Origin: Verrucomicrobiota bacterium
GTDB taxonomy: Bacteria; Verrucomicrobiota; Verrucomicrobiia; Chthoniobacterales; Chthoniobacteraceae
DNA: 64,000 bases
Assembly: GCA_009885995.1 (NCBI GenBank)
Contig: VFJQ01000056.1
Coordinates: forward strand, 1-64,000
Direction of reading: 5' to 3'
Shown here in pieces: positions 17,572 through 25,895 of this stretch (positions are counted from its first letter, which is position 1; every line of letters starts with the position of its first letter). The notes below the pieces were generated by a model. The model searched no databases and had not been told where the DNA came from. It was given only the letters and a program-made list of their open reading frames with translations. Position numbers and translations under genes: made by a program.

Positions 17572-18324
17572 GTGACTCCGCTGCAGCGCCATCCATTTCC
17601 CGTGCTCGCCTGGTTCGATCGAGTCGTTGCCGTGTCGTTCGCCTTTCCGACTGCACTCCTCCAACCGCTGCTCCCGGCCCCGCTGGAGGTCGATACCTTC
17701 GAGGGCCTCGGTTTCGTCACGGTGGCGCTCGTGTGGACACGCAGGCTTCGCCCCGCGGGCTTTCCTGCGCTGTTCGGCCAGGATTTCTTCCTCGCCGGTT
17801 ATCGCGTGTTTGCGCAACTGCGCGACGAGTCGGGCCGGCGCTTGCGCGGCTTGCGCATTCTGCGGAGCGAGACGGATCGGCGCCGCATGGTGTGGATGGG
17901 CAATCTGCTCACGCGCTATCGCTACCGCCACATGCGCGTGCAGGAAGAAGACGCGGCGGGCGCGACTCGCGTTCGCACCGTAAAGCGGGACGGCACGCCT
18001 TCGCTCGAACTCGTCTTTGATCCGGAGGACGGAGCGGACCTGCCGCCCGGCTCGCCGTTTCCCGATTGGAAAACCGCGCGACGCTTTGCGGGGCCGATGC
18101 CGTTCACCTTCAGCCCGGAGACCGATGGCTGCGTGGTGGTCGTCGAGGGCACGCGGACGAATTGGACGCCGCGGCCCGTCACTGTGCGCGAGTGGCGCGT
18201 GGCGCTCTTCGATGAACCGCCCTTTCGCGGCACGACGCCGATCCTCGCGAATGCTTTCGAGGTGGAAGGAATCCCGTATCGGTGGGAGCGCGGCCGGATC
18301 GTGAAGCCGCGGGCTTCCTCATGA
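17572..18324 (+). CDS. DUF2071 family protein
   Basis: Protein of 250 residues resembling the DUF2071 (YqjF-like) family of unknown function. Family-like features are PLLPAPLEVDTFEGLGFVTV near the N-terminus, the FLAGYRVFAQLRDESGRRLRG segment and the middle ..RILRSETDRRRMVWMGNLLT. It appears cytoplasmic, with no clear membrane helix. Translation seems to begin at GTG 17572; no ATG gives a better fit. Its stop overlaps the following methyltransferase by ATGA, so it heads a three-gene operon. Confidence 0.7.
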   Translation: MTPLQRHPFPVLAWFDRVVAVSFAFPTALLQPLLPAPLEVDTFEGLGFVTVALVWTRRLRPAGFPALFGQDFFLAGYRVFAQLRDESGRRLRGLRILRSETDRRRMVWMGNLLTRYRYRHMRVQEEDAAGATRVRTVKRDGTPSLELVFDPEDGADLPPGSPFPDWKTARRFAGPMPFTFSPETDGCVVVVEGTRTNWTPRPVTVREWRVALFDEPPFRGTTPILANAFEVEGIPYRWERGRIVKPRASS

Positions 18325-19076
18325 ACGAACGCGGGACGTGGCAGGGCATGGTTTCCATCGTGCGATTCAACTGGCCGTTTTATGCCATCGCCGCGCTCGT
18401 GCTCGCCGGCGCGATCGGCGTGCTGCTGTGCGCGCCGGCGACCGTCGTCCGCAGTGCGAGCGCGCTGGCGATCGCCGGGTGTGCTTGGTTTCTCGCCGGA
18501 TCGCTCGCGGTGTCGCATCTCGTCTATGATCGCTCGGATCTCTACCGCTGGCGCTGGATCGAGCGGGCGTTGCGCGGGGAAAAAGGACGCCGCTTCATCT
18601 TCTGCCACGCGGGGTTCGACGAAGCATCCGCCGCACTGCGGCAGCATCTCGCTCCGGAGCATTGGTTGGTGCTCGATCACTTCGATCCCGCGCGCATGAC
18701 CGAGCCGTCCATCCATCGGGCGCGGCGGCTTTTTCCGCCGCAGCCGGGCACGATCGCCGCGCCATTCGACCGCTGGCCGCTGCCCGGCGGGGAAGCCGAT
18801 GTCGTGTTCGGCCTGCTCGCCATTCACGAATTTCGCCGCGAAGCCGAACGCACCACGTGGTTCGCGGAAGCGCACCGCTGCCTGCGACCGGGTGGCCGCG
18901 TAGTGCTCGTGGAGCACACGCGCGATGTGGCCAACTTCCTCGCCTTCGGTCCCGGCTTCCTGCACTTCCACTCGCCCGCGAGTTGGCGTCTCTGTTGGGA
19001 AGACACGGGACTGCGCGACGCGGACGAGTTTCGCCTCACGCCCTGGCTGCGCGTTTTTGTCCTCACCTCGCCATGA
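18321..19076 (+). CDS. Membrane-anchored SAM-dependent methyltransferase-like protein
   Basis: Protein of 251 residues with two N-terminal membrane helices (about residues 14-65: FYAIAALVLAGAIGVLLCA and ASALAIAGCAWFLAGSLAVS). A cytoplasmic methyltransferase-like part follows. EADVVFGLLAIHEFRR and LRPGGRVVLVEHTRDVANFL are the late motifs of class I methyltransferases, where the 'LRPGGRVVLVEH' strand is diagnostic. The SAM-binding GxGxG motif is not obvious, so binding is uncertain. Its start overlaps the DUF2071 stop (ATGA) and its stop overlaps the next start the same way, giving a tightly coupled operon. The substrate is unknown. Confidence 0.75.
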   Translation: MNERGTWQGMVSIVRFNWPFYAIAALVLAGAIGVLLCAPATVVRSASALAIAGCAWFLAGSLAVSHLVYDRSDLYRWRWIERALRGEKGRRFIFCHAGFDEASAALRQHLAPEHWLVLDHFDPARMTEPSIHRARRLFPPQPGTIAAPFDRWPLPGGEADVVFGLLAIHEFRREAERTTWFAEAHRCLRPGGRVVLVEHTRDVANFLAFGPGFLHFHSPASWRLCWEDTGLRDADEFRLTPWLRVFVLTSP

Positions 19077-19504
19077 TGGAATCTCTACTCCTGCTCTTAC
19101 TCCGAATCGCCGGCCTCGGTCTGATCGCACTCGCCCTGACTCACGTCTTCATCGGCCGGCACCTGCGCTGGCGCGAAGACGCGGAGCAACTCACACCGGT
19201 GAATCGCGCGATCTTCCACGTCCACACGCTCTTCATCTGCCTCGTGCTGGTGATGATGGGCTTGCCGTGCCTGCTCGAACCGGCGGTCTTCCTCCTGCCG
19301 ACGCGCGCCGGAGCGTGGCTGGCGTGGTCGTTCGCGGCGTTCTGGGGCGCGCGGCTCCACTGCCAGTGGTTCGTGTATGGCTGGGAGCTGTGGCGGGGGA
19401 AGCCGCGCGAAACGGCTATCCACTGGCTCTTCACGTTCGTCTGGTTGGGGTTGACCGTGCTTTTCGCCGCGTGCGGATGCTGGCAGCTCGGCTGGCGCGC
19501 CTGA
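19073..19504 (+). CDS. Small integral membrane protein, unknown function
   Basis: Membrane protein of 143 residues with four predicted helices: residues about 3-26 (SLLLLLLRIAGLGLIALALT), 47-72, 77-97 and 116-137. The loop HLRWREDAEQLTPVNRAIFHVH is polar and could face the cytoplasm. I do not recognise the family with certainty. It is the third gene of the DUF2071-methyltransferase operon, with an ATGA overlap at 19073-19076. Either of two adjacent Met codons could be the start. Confidence 0.65.
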   Translation: MMESLLLLLLRIAGLGLIALALTHVFIGRHLRWREDAEQLTPVNRAIFHVHTLFICLVLVMMGLPCLLEPAVFLLPTRAGAWLAWSFAAFWGARLHCQWFVYGWELWRGKPRETAIHWLFTFVWLGLTVLFAACGCWQLGWRA

Positions 19505-19515
19505 GCGGGGGAAGG

Positions 19516-19878
19516 TCAGGCGACCGAGGTCGGGCGAGTGGCCCAAAACCACACGCCCGCGAGAAAGGCGGCATTCAGCGCCAGCATCCCAGCCGCGGAA
19601 ATGAGGAGATCGCGCGCGATGGCGATTTCGATAGAGTTCATCGCCACGAGCGCCAGCGTTTGCACCACCGCGCACGCCCTCCGGTTCCATCCGCTGAGCA
19701 CCCATGCACCGAGCAACACCTCCAGCACGCCCACGACCACGGTCGCCGGCACCGCCCATTCCTCACCGAGCACACGTGCGACGATGGCCCGGTGTCGCGG
19801 GATGCCGTCGAGCAGCTTGCTGTAGAGCCCGTGGAAGATCCACACGCTGGCGATGGCGAGGGGGAGAACGCGGTGCAT
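19516..19878 (-). CDS. DoxX-like membrane protein
   Basis: Protein of 120 residues with four membrane helices, resembling the DoxX_3 (DoxX-like) family. The family start IASVWIFHGLYSKLLDGIPRH is clear, followed by RVLGEEWAVPATVVVGVLEVLLGAWVLSG in pieces and a final helix AFLAGVWFWATRP. Its function is unknown; relatives often sit beside oxidoreductases. It is convergent with the preceding membrane-protein gene (11 bases apart) and is probably monocistronic. Confidence 0.75.
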   Translation of the reverse strand: MHRVLPLAIASVWIFHGLYSKLLDGIPRHRAIVARVLGEEWAVPATVVVGVLEVLLGAWVLSGWNRRACAVVQTLALVAMNSIEIAIARDLLISAAGMLALNAAFLAGVWFWATRPTSVA

Positions 19879-19937
19879 GGGGCGGAAAGCTCGGCGCCCT
19901 CAGCGTGGCAGCAATTCTTCGCTGGTCGAATGAGCCG

Positions 19938-20696
19938 TCACTTCCCGCCGCCGATCGCGCGGAGGAAGCGGCTGTATTCCTTCGGCTCGAGGCGCAGCAC
20001 GTCGCCGGCTTCGGCGCTCGATGGCGCCCAAGTCTCTTCGGGCAGCTCTTTCGCAAACTGCACGTCCTCGAACCGCAGCACGATGTGCCAGCCCTTCTTC
20101 GCGAGCGTGAGCCGCGCGGGCGTGTAGTCGGGGCGAATCCATAGGCGCCCGACCCAGCCGTCGGCCTTCAGCGACTTCGCGAGTTCGGGCATCAGCGACA
20201 CATCCATTGCGCGGCACTCGACGCCATCGACGCTCTCGGTTCCGAGGTCCTTGATCGTGAAAAGCGCGGCGAGAAAGATGAGCTGCTTCTCGGGAAAGGG
20301 CAGCTCGAACTCGCCCAGCTTGAACTTCTTCTCCGCGGGCGGCAGTTCCTTGCCCGCGACGGCCGCGTCGAGCAGCGCGCGCGCTTTCGCGCCGGGATAA
20401 ATCCAGATCTTCTCATCCTCGCGCACGAGCGTGAACGTCTCGCCGAGCAGCGGCCCGTGCAGCCGGATTTTGTCCGGCACCTGCACCGCGAGCTCCGCGC
20501 TCGCGCCATTCAGCTCGGCGGGCAGATCGCTCGACTGCTCGATCCGCACCTTCAGCGTGAACGCCCGGTTCTCCGATTTCCGATCCTTCGCGAAGACGCC
20601 GATGAACGGCATGATCGTTTTCGAGAACGCGTCGTAACGGTTTTCCTCCGCATGGGCGGCGAAGGCGAGGGCGAGGAGTAGAGCGAGCGGTCTCAC
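19938..20696 (-). CDS. Exported protein of unknown function, LolA/LolB-like fold suspected
   Basis: Protein of 252 residues when read from GTG 20696, which gives a compact signal peptide MRPLALLLALAFAAHAEE. An upstream GTG at 20735 would add 13 basic residues. The mature part is beta-rich (FTLKVRIEQSS, SAELAVQVPDKIRLHGP, KIWIYPGAKARAL, GWVGRLWIRPDYTPARLTL), with long antiparallel strands reminiscent of LolA-type lipoprotein carriers and outer-membrane lipoprotein sorting proteins. This fold assignment is inference. It is divergent from the ExbB-type gene, 57 bases away, and may share its promoter region. Confidence 0.6.
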   Translation of the reverse strand: MRPLALLLALAFAAHAEENRYDAFSKTIMPFIGVFAKDRKSENRAFTLKVRIEQSSDLPAELNGASAELAVQVPDKIRLHGPLLGETFTLVREDEKIWIYPGAKARALLDAAVAGKELPPAEKKFKLGEFELPFPEKQLIFLAALFTIKDLGTESVDGVECRAMDVSLMPELAKSLKADGWVGRLWIRPDYTPARLTLAKKGWHIVLRFEDVQFAKELPEETWAPSSAEAGDVLRLEPKEYSRFLRAIGGGK

Positions 20697-20753
20697 GCGA
20701 CGTGGTTTGGTCTTTGCAAAGGAGGACGTGCGCACTAGAGCAACCGCCCTCTG

Positions 20754-21542
20754 ATGGCGGCAACGCTTTTCGCCAACTTCATTCCCGGCTCACCCAGCGT
20801 CATCCTCGCCGAGAGCGGCGGCGGGCTCGTCTTTGCCCTCGAGAACTCCACGCTCCCGGGCAAGGTCGTCCTCGCCGCACTCTTCCTCGGCTCGGTGCTC
20901 GCGTGGACGGTCATGGTCACGAAGTTCCGCGTCACCCGCCGCGCGCGGGATCAGCGCGATCGTTTCCTCGCCCTCTTCCGTGCCGACCGCCAGCCGCTGC
21001 ACTTGTTTTGGGAACGCGCGCGCTTCGAGGGCACGCCGATCTTCTCGGTCTACAAAGCCGGCTGCCGTGAGCTGTGCTTTCAGCTCCTCGGCAGCAGCGA
21101 GGTCGATGACACCTTCCGCGCGCGGCTCGAGAGCGCGCCGAAGATTTCCGCTTCGCAAATGCGGATGGTGCAGACCGCGCTCGAACGCGCCGTCGGCGAG
21201 AATGCGCTGCGGCTTGAGTCGCAAATGATCCTGCTCGCCACCGCCGTGAGCGGCGCGCCTTTCCTCGGTCTGCTCGGCACCGTGTGGGGTGTGATGGACA
21301 CTTTCTCCGATGTCGCGAAAGCCGGCTCCGCCAACCTCGCCGCGATGGCGCCCGGCGTAAGCGCCGCGCTCATCACGACCGTCACCGGCCTGCTCGTCGC
21401 GATCCCCGCGATGTTCGGCTACAACTTCCTCGTCACCACGATCCGCGGGATGATCGTCGAGCTGGACAACTTCGCTGCCGAACTCGTGAGCGCCTTCGAG
21501 CACCGCTACGTCGATCACGGCGGGGAAAAGCGGCGCCTGTAA
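20754..21542 (+). CDS. MotA/TolQ/ExbB proton channel family protein
   Basis: Inner-membrane proton channel subunit that powers outer-membrane transport or envelope stability, 262 residues. It has an N-terminal helix near residues 38-60 (VVLAALFLGSVLAWTVMVT), a long cytoplasmic domain, and two C-terminal helices. These include the family core GAPFLGLLGTVWGVMDTF with AAMAPGVSAALITTVTGLLVAIPAMFGYN just after it. These Thr/Gly-rich helices line the channel. It is followed by ExbD- and TonB-type genes at 3-base gaps, forming an operon. Whether it belongs to the Tol or Ton system cannot be settled; no tolB or pal lies nearby. Confidence 0.93.
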   Translation: MAATLFANFIPGSPSVILAESGGGLVFALENSTLPGKVVLAALFLGSVLAWTVMVTKFRVTRRARDQRDRFLALFRADRQPLHLFWERARFEGTPIFSVYKAGCRELCFQLLGSSEVDDTFRARLESAPKISASQMRMVQTALERAVGENALRLESQMILLATAVSGAPFLGLLGTVWGVMDTFSDVAKAGSANLAAMAPGVSAALITTVTGLLVAIPAMFGYNFLVTTIRGMIVELDNFAAELVSAFEHRYVDHGGEKRRL

Positions 21543-21545
21543 GCC

Positions 21546-21962
21546 ATGCGACGCTTCACCGACAAGCACGCGCTCCACACGCTCAGCGAGCTGAACGTCA
21601 CGCCCCTGCTCGATCTCGCCTTCGTGCTGCTGATCATCTTCATGATCACCACGCCGCTGATGGAGAACAGCGTCGATCTCGTGCTGCCGACGAGCGACGC
21701 GGCGAAGAACCAGGTGAACCCCAGCGCCGTGCAGACCATCGCGATCGATCAAAACGAGAGCATCGAGCTCAATGGCCAGCCGACTTCGCTCGAACAGCTC
21801 GAGGCCCAACTCGCCGCGCTCAAGGTCGAGGACGCGGAAGTCGGCGTCGTCGTCCGCGCGCACAAGGACCTCGCCGTGCAAAAGCTGATGAACGTGATGG
21901 ACGCCGTGCAGCGCGCGCAGATCAAAAAGGTCGGCGTCGTCACGAACCCCGAGCAGCCGTAG
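21546..21962 (+). CDS. Biopolymer transporter ExbD/TolR family protein
   Basis: Partner of the proton channel, 138 residues. It has one N-terminal helix with the functional Asp: LNVTPLLDLAFVLLIIFMIT, in which D28 would be the protonatable residue. This is followed by the periplasmic domain with VDLVLPTSD and the C-terminal repeat VVVRAHKDLAVQKLMNVMDAV. The gene is three bases after exbB-type and three before tonB-type genes. Length and motifs are normal. Confidence 0.93.
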   Translation: MRRFTDKHALHTLSELNVTPLLDLAFVLLIIFMITTPLMENSVDLVLPTSDAAKNQVNPSAVQTIAIDQNESIELNGQPTSLEQLEAQLAALKVEDAEVGVVVRAHKDLAVQKLMNVMDAVQRAQIKKVGVVTNPEQP

Positions 21963-21965
21963 CCG

Positions 21966-22916
21966 ATGCCGCGCTTGAGCGAAGCCGACCGCGAGACGCG
22001 CCTCTCCAGCGCCGAGCCGGAAGGCGCGCGGGAGCGGCGGGAGTTTCGGCAAACCGCAATCTATGTCGTCGCCGCGCACGTGCTCGTGCTCGTCGTCTTC
22101 GCCATCACTGCAAAGTTCCAGCCCAAGGCGAAGATCGAGCAGATCCAGTGGCTCGACGGTGGCCTGCTCGGCGGCGGCGATCCCGGAGCCGCGTCCGCCC
22201 CGCCTCCAGAACCAGAGCCTCCCACCCCGCCACCGCCCGATCCGGTCCCCGAACCACCACCGCCCGCGCCCGCGACGAGCGACCTCGCCGTTCCCAAAGC
22301 CACGCCGCCACCCGCGACGCCCGTGCCCGCCACACCGAAGCCAGCGACGCCCAAACCCGCAACGCCGAAGCCTTCCTCGCCGACTCCCAAACCCAAGCCG
22401 AAGACCACCACGAAGCCGACGCCCAAAGCCACGCCGAAGAAGTCTGCGTCGCCGAAGCCGGAGGCTTCTCCCAAAGCCAGCGTGAAGGCTTCGCCAAAGC
22501 CCGCCGCGAAGACTGATGCCGACGGCACCAGCGACTCACCCAACGCTGCAAAGCCCGGCGCCGCCAAAGGCCCCGCGATGGGCGACGGCAAAGGCAAGGG
22601 CACCGCGGGCACCGGCCCCGGCGCGGGCAAGCCGAGCGACTTCGGCTGGTATTTCTCCGGCCTGCGCGATCGCTACTACGCCGTGTGGGCGCCGCCGAGC
22701 GTGGCCGATTCCGCATCGCTCGTGGTCACGCTCAAGATCCGCGTAAAACGCGATGGCACCGTGCTCGGCCACGAGCTAATCAAGTCGAGCGGCAACTCGC
22801 TCATGGACGGCTCCGTCCTCGCCGCCGCCGAGCAAGTCACCAAGATCGACCCGCTCCCGCCCGGCCTCGGCAAGGAGGACATCGTGGAGATTCCGATCAA
22901 CTTTAAGCCGGAGTAG
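21966..22916 (+). CDS. TonB/TolA-like energy transducer
   Basis: Protein of 316 residues spanning the periplasm. A cytoplasmic N-terminus is followed by one membrane helix at about 30-49 (AIYVVAAHVLVLVVFAITAK). A Pro-rich stretch (PPPEPEPPTPPPPDPVPEPP) and Pro/Lys/Thr/Ala repeats (PATPKPATPKPATPKPSSP) then run to about residue 185, a rigid rod able to cross the periplasm. The C-terminal domain (about 220-316) begins WYFSGLRDRYYAVWAPPS and ends EIPINFKPE. VTLKIRVKRDGTVLGHELIKSSGN matches TonB/TolA C-terminal folds. It ends the three-gene operon, convergent with an esterase gene six bases away. Confidence 0.88.
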   Translation: MPRLSEADRETRLSSAEPEGARERREFRQTAIYVVAAHVLVLVVFAITAKFQPKAKIEQIQWLDGGLLGGGDPGAASAPPPEPEPPTPPPPDPVPEPPPPAPATSDLAVPKATPPPATPVPATPKPATPKPATPKPSSPTPKPKPKTTTKPTPKATPKKSASPKPEASPKASVKASPKPAAKTDADGTSDSPNAAKPGAAKGPAMGDGKGKGTAGTGPGAGKPSDFGWYFSGLRDRYYAVWAPPSVADSASLVVTLKIRVKRDGTVLGHELIKSSGNSLMDGSVLAAAEQVTKIDPLPPGLGKEDIVEIPINFKPE

Positions 22917-22922
22917 CGCGCG

Positions 22923-24011
22923 CTACTTCTCCGCGAAAAGCAGCGGCGCGAACTCCGCGAGATACTGCCGCCAAACCGGCCACGAGTGATCGCCTTCGCT
23001 CAGCAGCCACGTGTGGCGGATGCCCTTCTCCTTCAGCGCTGCGACGAACTCCTCGTTGCGCGCCTTGCCCTGATCGTCCTTGCCGATGGCGATCCACAGC
23101 AGCCGCAGTTTCGCGTTCGCAGCGGGAAGATCGGCGAGAAATTTCTGCTTCACCGTGTCGGTCACGCCGCCGCTGAAACAGCCGACCCACGCGAAGCGCC
23201 CGAGGTCGCCGAGTCCGACGCTGAGCGCCTGCGCGCCCCCCATGCTCAGCCCCGCCAGCGCGCGTTGAGATGGATCCGTTTCCACGCGGTAGAGCGACTC
23301 GACCAGCGGCAGCGCGTCGTCGAACAACTCGCGCCGGAACGCCTCGATCGCTGCCGCGCGCTTCGCTTCGGCACCGCGCGCGGTCGCGCCGAGCGGGTGC
23401 CCGTCGAGCATCACTACGATCATCGGCTGCGCTTTGCCCTGCGCGATGAGGTTGTCGAGAATCCAGTGCGCTTTGCCGTGCTCGGTCCACGTGCGCTGAT
23501 TGTCGCCCGAGCCGTGCTGGAGCACGAGCAGCGGGAACTTCTTCTCCCCGCTCCGTTCGTAGCCCGGCGGCGTATAGACACGCAGCTCGCGCGCACGGCC
23601 GAGCGTCTTCGCGAGGTAGCCATGCTGATGCACCGTGCCGTGCGGCACGTCCTGCCAGTCCCACGGCGCGGGCGGGCTCGACGGAACGTGCACGATACTC
23701 TTCTGTCCCTCGCGCTGCGGCTTGAAGGCGGTGTTCACCGGGTCGAGCGCGTTGAAGCCATCCACGACGAAGCTGTATTCCCAAATGCCCGCCGGCATCG
23801 GGTCCACGCTCGCGCTCCACACCCCATCGCCGCCCCGAGTCATCGGCACCGCCGCTTTCGTCCATTGCCCGCGCAGCACGACTTCCTTCGCCTGCGGCGC
23901 GCGCAGGCGGAAGGTGGTGCGTCCAGCTTCGATCTCGGGCGAGACGAGCGGAGGAGTCTGTGCGGCAGCGGTGAAGCCGAGCGAGAGAAAGATGAGCGCG
24001 GTGGTTTTCAT
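22923..24011 (-). CDS. Secreted CE1-like esterase with N-terminal E-set domain
   Basis: Predicted exported carbohydrate esterase (feruloyl or acetyl-xylan type), 362 residues. Signal peptide at 1-18 (MKTTALIFLSLGFTAAAQ). The E-set/CBM48-like domain at about 25-105 includes VVLRGQWTKAAVPMTR and WEYSFVVDGFNALDPVN. The alpha/beta-hydrolase domain runs from about 125 to 360, with nucleophile S256 in AGLSMGGAQAL, a likely acid D312 or D313 (GKDDQG) and H342 in GDHSW. The architecture matches XynZ/FaeA-type esterases. It is the last gene of a minus-strand group with another hydrolase four bases upstream. The ester substrate is not known. Confidence 0.85.
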   Translation of the reverse strand: MKTTALIFLSLGFTAAAQTPPLVSPEIEAGRTTFRLRAPQAKEVVLRGQWTKAAVPMTRGGDGVWSASVDPMPAGIWEYSFVVDGFNALDPVNTAFKPQREGQKSIVHVPSSPPAPWDWQDVPHGTVHQHGYLAKTLGRARELRVYTPPGYERSGEKKFPLLVLQHGSGDNQRTWTEHGKAHWILDNLIAQGKAQPMIVVMLDGHPLGATARGAEAKRAAAIEAFRRELFDDALPLVESLYRVETDPSQRALAGLSMGGAQALSVGLGDLGRFAWVGCFSGGVTDTVKQKFLADLPAANAKLRLLWIAIGKDDQGKARNEEFVAALKEKGIRHTWLLSEGDHSWPVWRQYLAEFAPLLFAEK

Positions 24012-24015
24012 AGGA

Positions 24016-25893
24016 TCAGCGGAGTCGCTTCGCGCCGACGAGATCGCGGAGCTGCGGCACGTCGAAGGACTCCAGCAGACCGAAGCAGAACAGCTCGGGC
24101 TGTTTCTCCACGGTCCAATCCTTGTCGATCAGGTCGTGCAGGCTGGCGAGCGCGTCGGCCGGCTTCAGCGATGCGATGCGCGGCTCCAGCGCGGCGGCGA
24201 CGAGCGCGAAGACACTGCTGCGCGGGCCGATGGATTCGAGCGAAACGGGGGCCTTGAACTCATCGCCCGCCCAGCGCGCGACGGCGGCGACTTCGCTCGC
24301 CTGAATGCCAAGCGGACGATCGCCGACTGCGGCGACGAGCAGCGCGTAGAGCATGTCGCGCTGCGCGATCTTCGACTCGCCGAAGTAGAATGGATCGACC
24401 GCGAGCACGCGCTGGCCGGCGGCGAGCAGCGCTTCAATCTGCGCCGCGGCGCTCTTGCGGCCGCCATCGGCGACAACGAGCGCGATGGCCTTTGGTTCGC
24501 CGCGCACGAGTTCGACGACGGGCACCGTCCAAGTGCCGCCGACGCGCAGCTTCCAAAGCGTCGCCTTTACCTCGCCGCACGTTTCCTCGCCCGCGCGCTC
24601 GGCGGTGACGGCGTGCGCTTTGTATTTCACGATCTCTGCCAGCCGTTCGCGCGTCGCTTCTCCGCGTGGCAGGCCGCTGCTCGCCGCGACAGCGAGTTTG
24701 TGAAGGTCGAGGTTGTCTGCGGGCAACCGCACTTCCAGTTCCGCGTTTTTTTTCACCTCGGCGTCGAACGGAACCTCCGCCGCGCTGAAGCCCGCATCGC
24801 CGGGGAAGAAAATGTCGCCGACCATCCGGTAGAACGCCTGCCGGTTATCGACCTCGTAGTTGTGCGTGCCGGGATCGAAATTGATGTGCGAGCGCAGGCG
24901 CTCGGGCTGGCCGTAGAGCCGGAAGATCGGCTCCGCGGCGTCGAGCAGCGGCTGGAGCGCGTGGTCGGAGGCGAAGCAGCAGTTGTCCTTCGCGTTGAAG
25001 GTGAGCAGCGCGGCGCGGCCCGCGAGCATCGCGGTGAGGTGTGTGTAGTCGGCGACGGTCGCGAGGTCGTTCGGTGTCTGCTCGGAGTCGCCGAGATCGG
25101 ATGGGAAGCGCGCACGCGTCTTGAAGCTGGAGTAGCCGGCGACCGGATTGCACAGCGTCACGCGCGGATCGAGCGCGCTGATCGTGATCGTCTGCCAGCC
25201 GCCGCCGGAGAGTCCGCTCACGGCCACGCGCTTCGCATCGGCGTAGGGCAGCGCGAGCAGCACGTCGATCCCGCGCGACATCGCGAGGTAGAACGGCGCG
25301 AGTCCGCTCACGCCGCAGAGGTCGAGTTGGTTGAGCCGGTAGTGCGAGAAGCCGTCGGCGTGGAGCTGGCGCATGTTGATCCACTCGACGTTGAGCGATG
25401 CGACGCCGCGCTTCGCGAGGTTGATGCAGCGGAGTTGCTGGTCGGGCGCGGCGTTGCCGTTCTCGTAGTTGTGCCCGTTCAAGGCGACATGGACGGGAAT
25501 CTTCCCGGTGATCCCATCCGGCTGATAAAGCAGCGCCGGAATCCACAGCCCCGGCAGCGCTTCGAAGCGCAGCTTCTTGATGTGGTAGCCGGGGCCGCCG
25601 GGGATCGTGTCGAGCCACTCGACCTTCGTTTTCGCTTCGCGCCACTGCCGCGCGAGCGCGCCGCGGAAATAGACCTTGTCGAGCGCGTCCTGCCGCGCCT
25701 GCGCCGCGAACTTCTCCCATTCCGCGAGCGTCTTCACCGCGGGCATCGGCGGCACCTTCGCCTCGCAAAAGGCCTGCACTTCCGCGAGCGGCAAACCGGG
25801 GTCGATGATGCGGTGATCGAGCAGCGCGGCGAGGTCGGGCAACTGCGCGTGGCAGGCTGCGGCGACGAGAAGGGCGAGGCTGATGGTTCGCAT
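24016..25893 (-). CDS. Secreted acetyl-xylan-esterase-like alpha/beta hydrolase
   Basis: Large exported hydrolase, 625 residues. Signal peptide MRTISLALLVAAACHAQ. The central alpha/beta-hydrolase domain (about 90-370) has IPVHVALNGHNYENG as the oxyanion region, nucleophile S229 in VSGLSGGGWQT, and Asp/His candidates in FDPGTHNYEVDNR. This resembles 'acetylxylan esterase' family proteins of Planctomycetes and Verrucomicrobia. The C-terminal 230 residues repeat a hydrolase-like layout (VADGGRKSAAAQIEALLAAG, VDPFYFGESK) but seem to lack a Ser nucleophile, so this half may be a degenerate second domain. The start at 25893 gives a good signal peptide. The gene lies two bases after the OB-fold protein gene. 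Confidence 0.8.
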   Translation of the reverse strand: MRTISLALLVAAACHAQLPDLAALLDHRIIDPGLPLAEVQAFCEAKVPPMPAVKTLAEWEKFAAQARQDALDKVYFRGALARQWREAKTKVEWLDTIPGGPGYHIKKLRFEALPGLWIPALLYQPDGITGKIPVHVALNGHNYENGNAAPDQQLRCINLAKRGVASLNVEWINMRQLHADGFSHYRLNQLDLCGVSGLAPFYLAMSRGIDVLLALPYADAKRVAVSGLSGGGWQTITISALDPRVTLCNPVAGYSSFKTRARFPSDLGDSEQTPNDLATVADYTHLTAMLAGRAALLTFNAKDNCCFASDHALQPLLDAAEPIFRLYGQPERLRSHINFDPGTHNYEVDNRQAFYRMVGDIFFPGDAGFSAAEVPFDAEVKKNAELEVRLPADNLDLHKLAVAASSGLPRGEATRERLAEIVKYKAHAVTAERAGEETCGEVKATLWKLRVGGTWTVPVVELVRGEPKAIALVVADGGRKSAAAQIEALLAAGQRVLAVDPFYFGESKIAQRDMLYALLVAAVGDRPLGIQASEVAAVARWAGDEFKAPVSLESIGPRSSVFALVAAALEPRIASLKPADALASLHDLIDKDWTVEKQPELFCFGLLESFDVPQLRDLVGAKRLR

Positions 25894-25895
25894 CG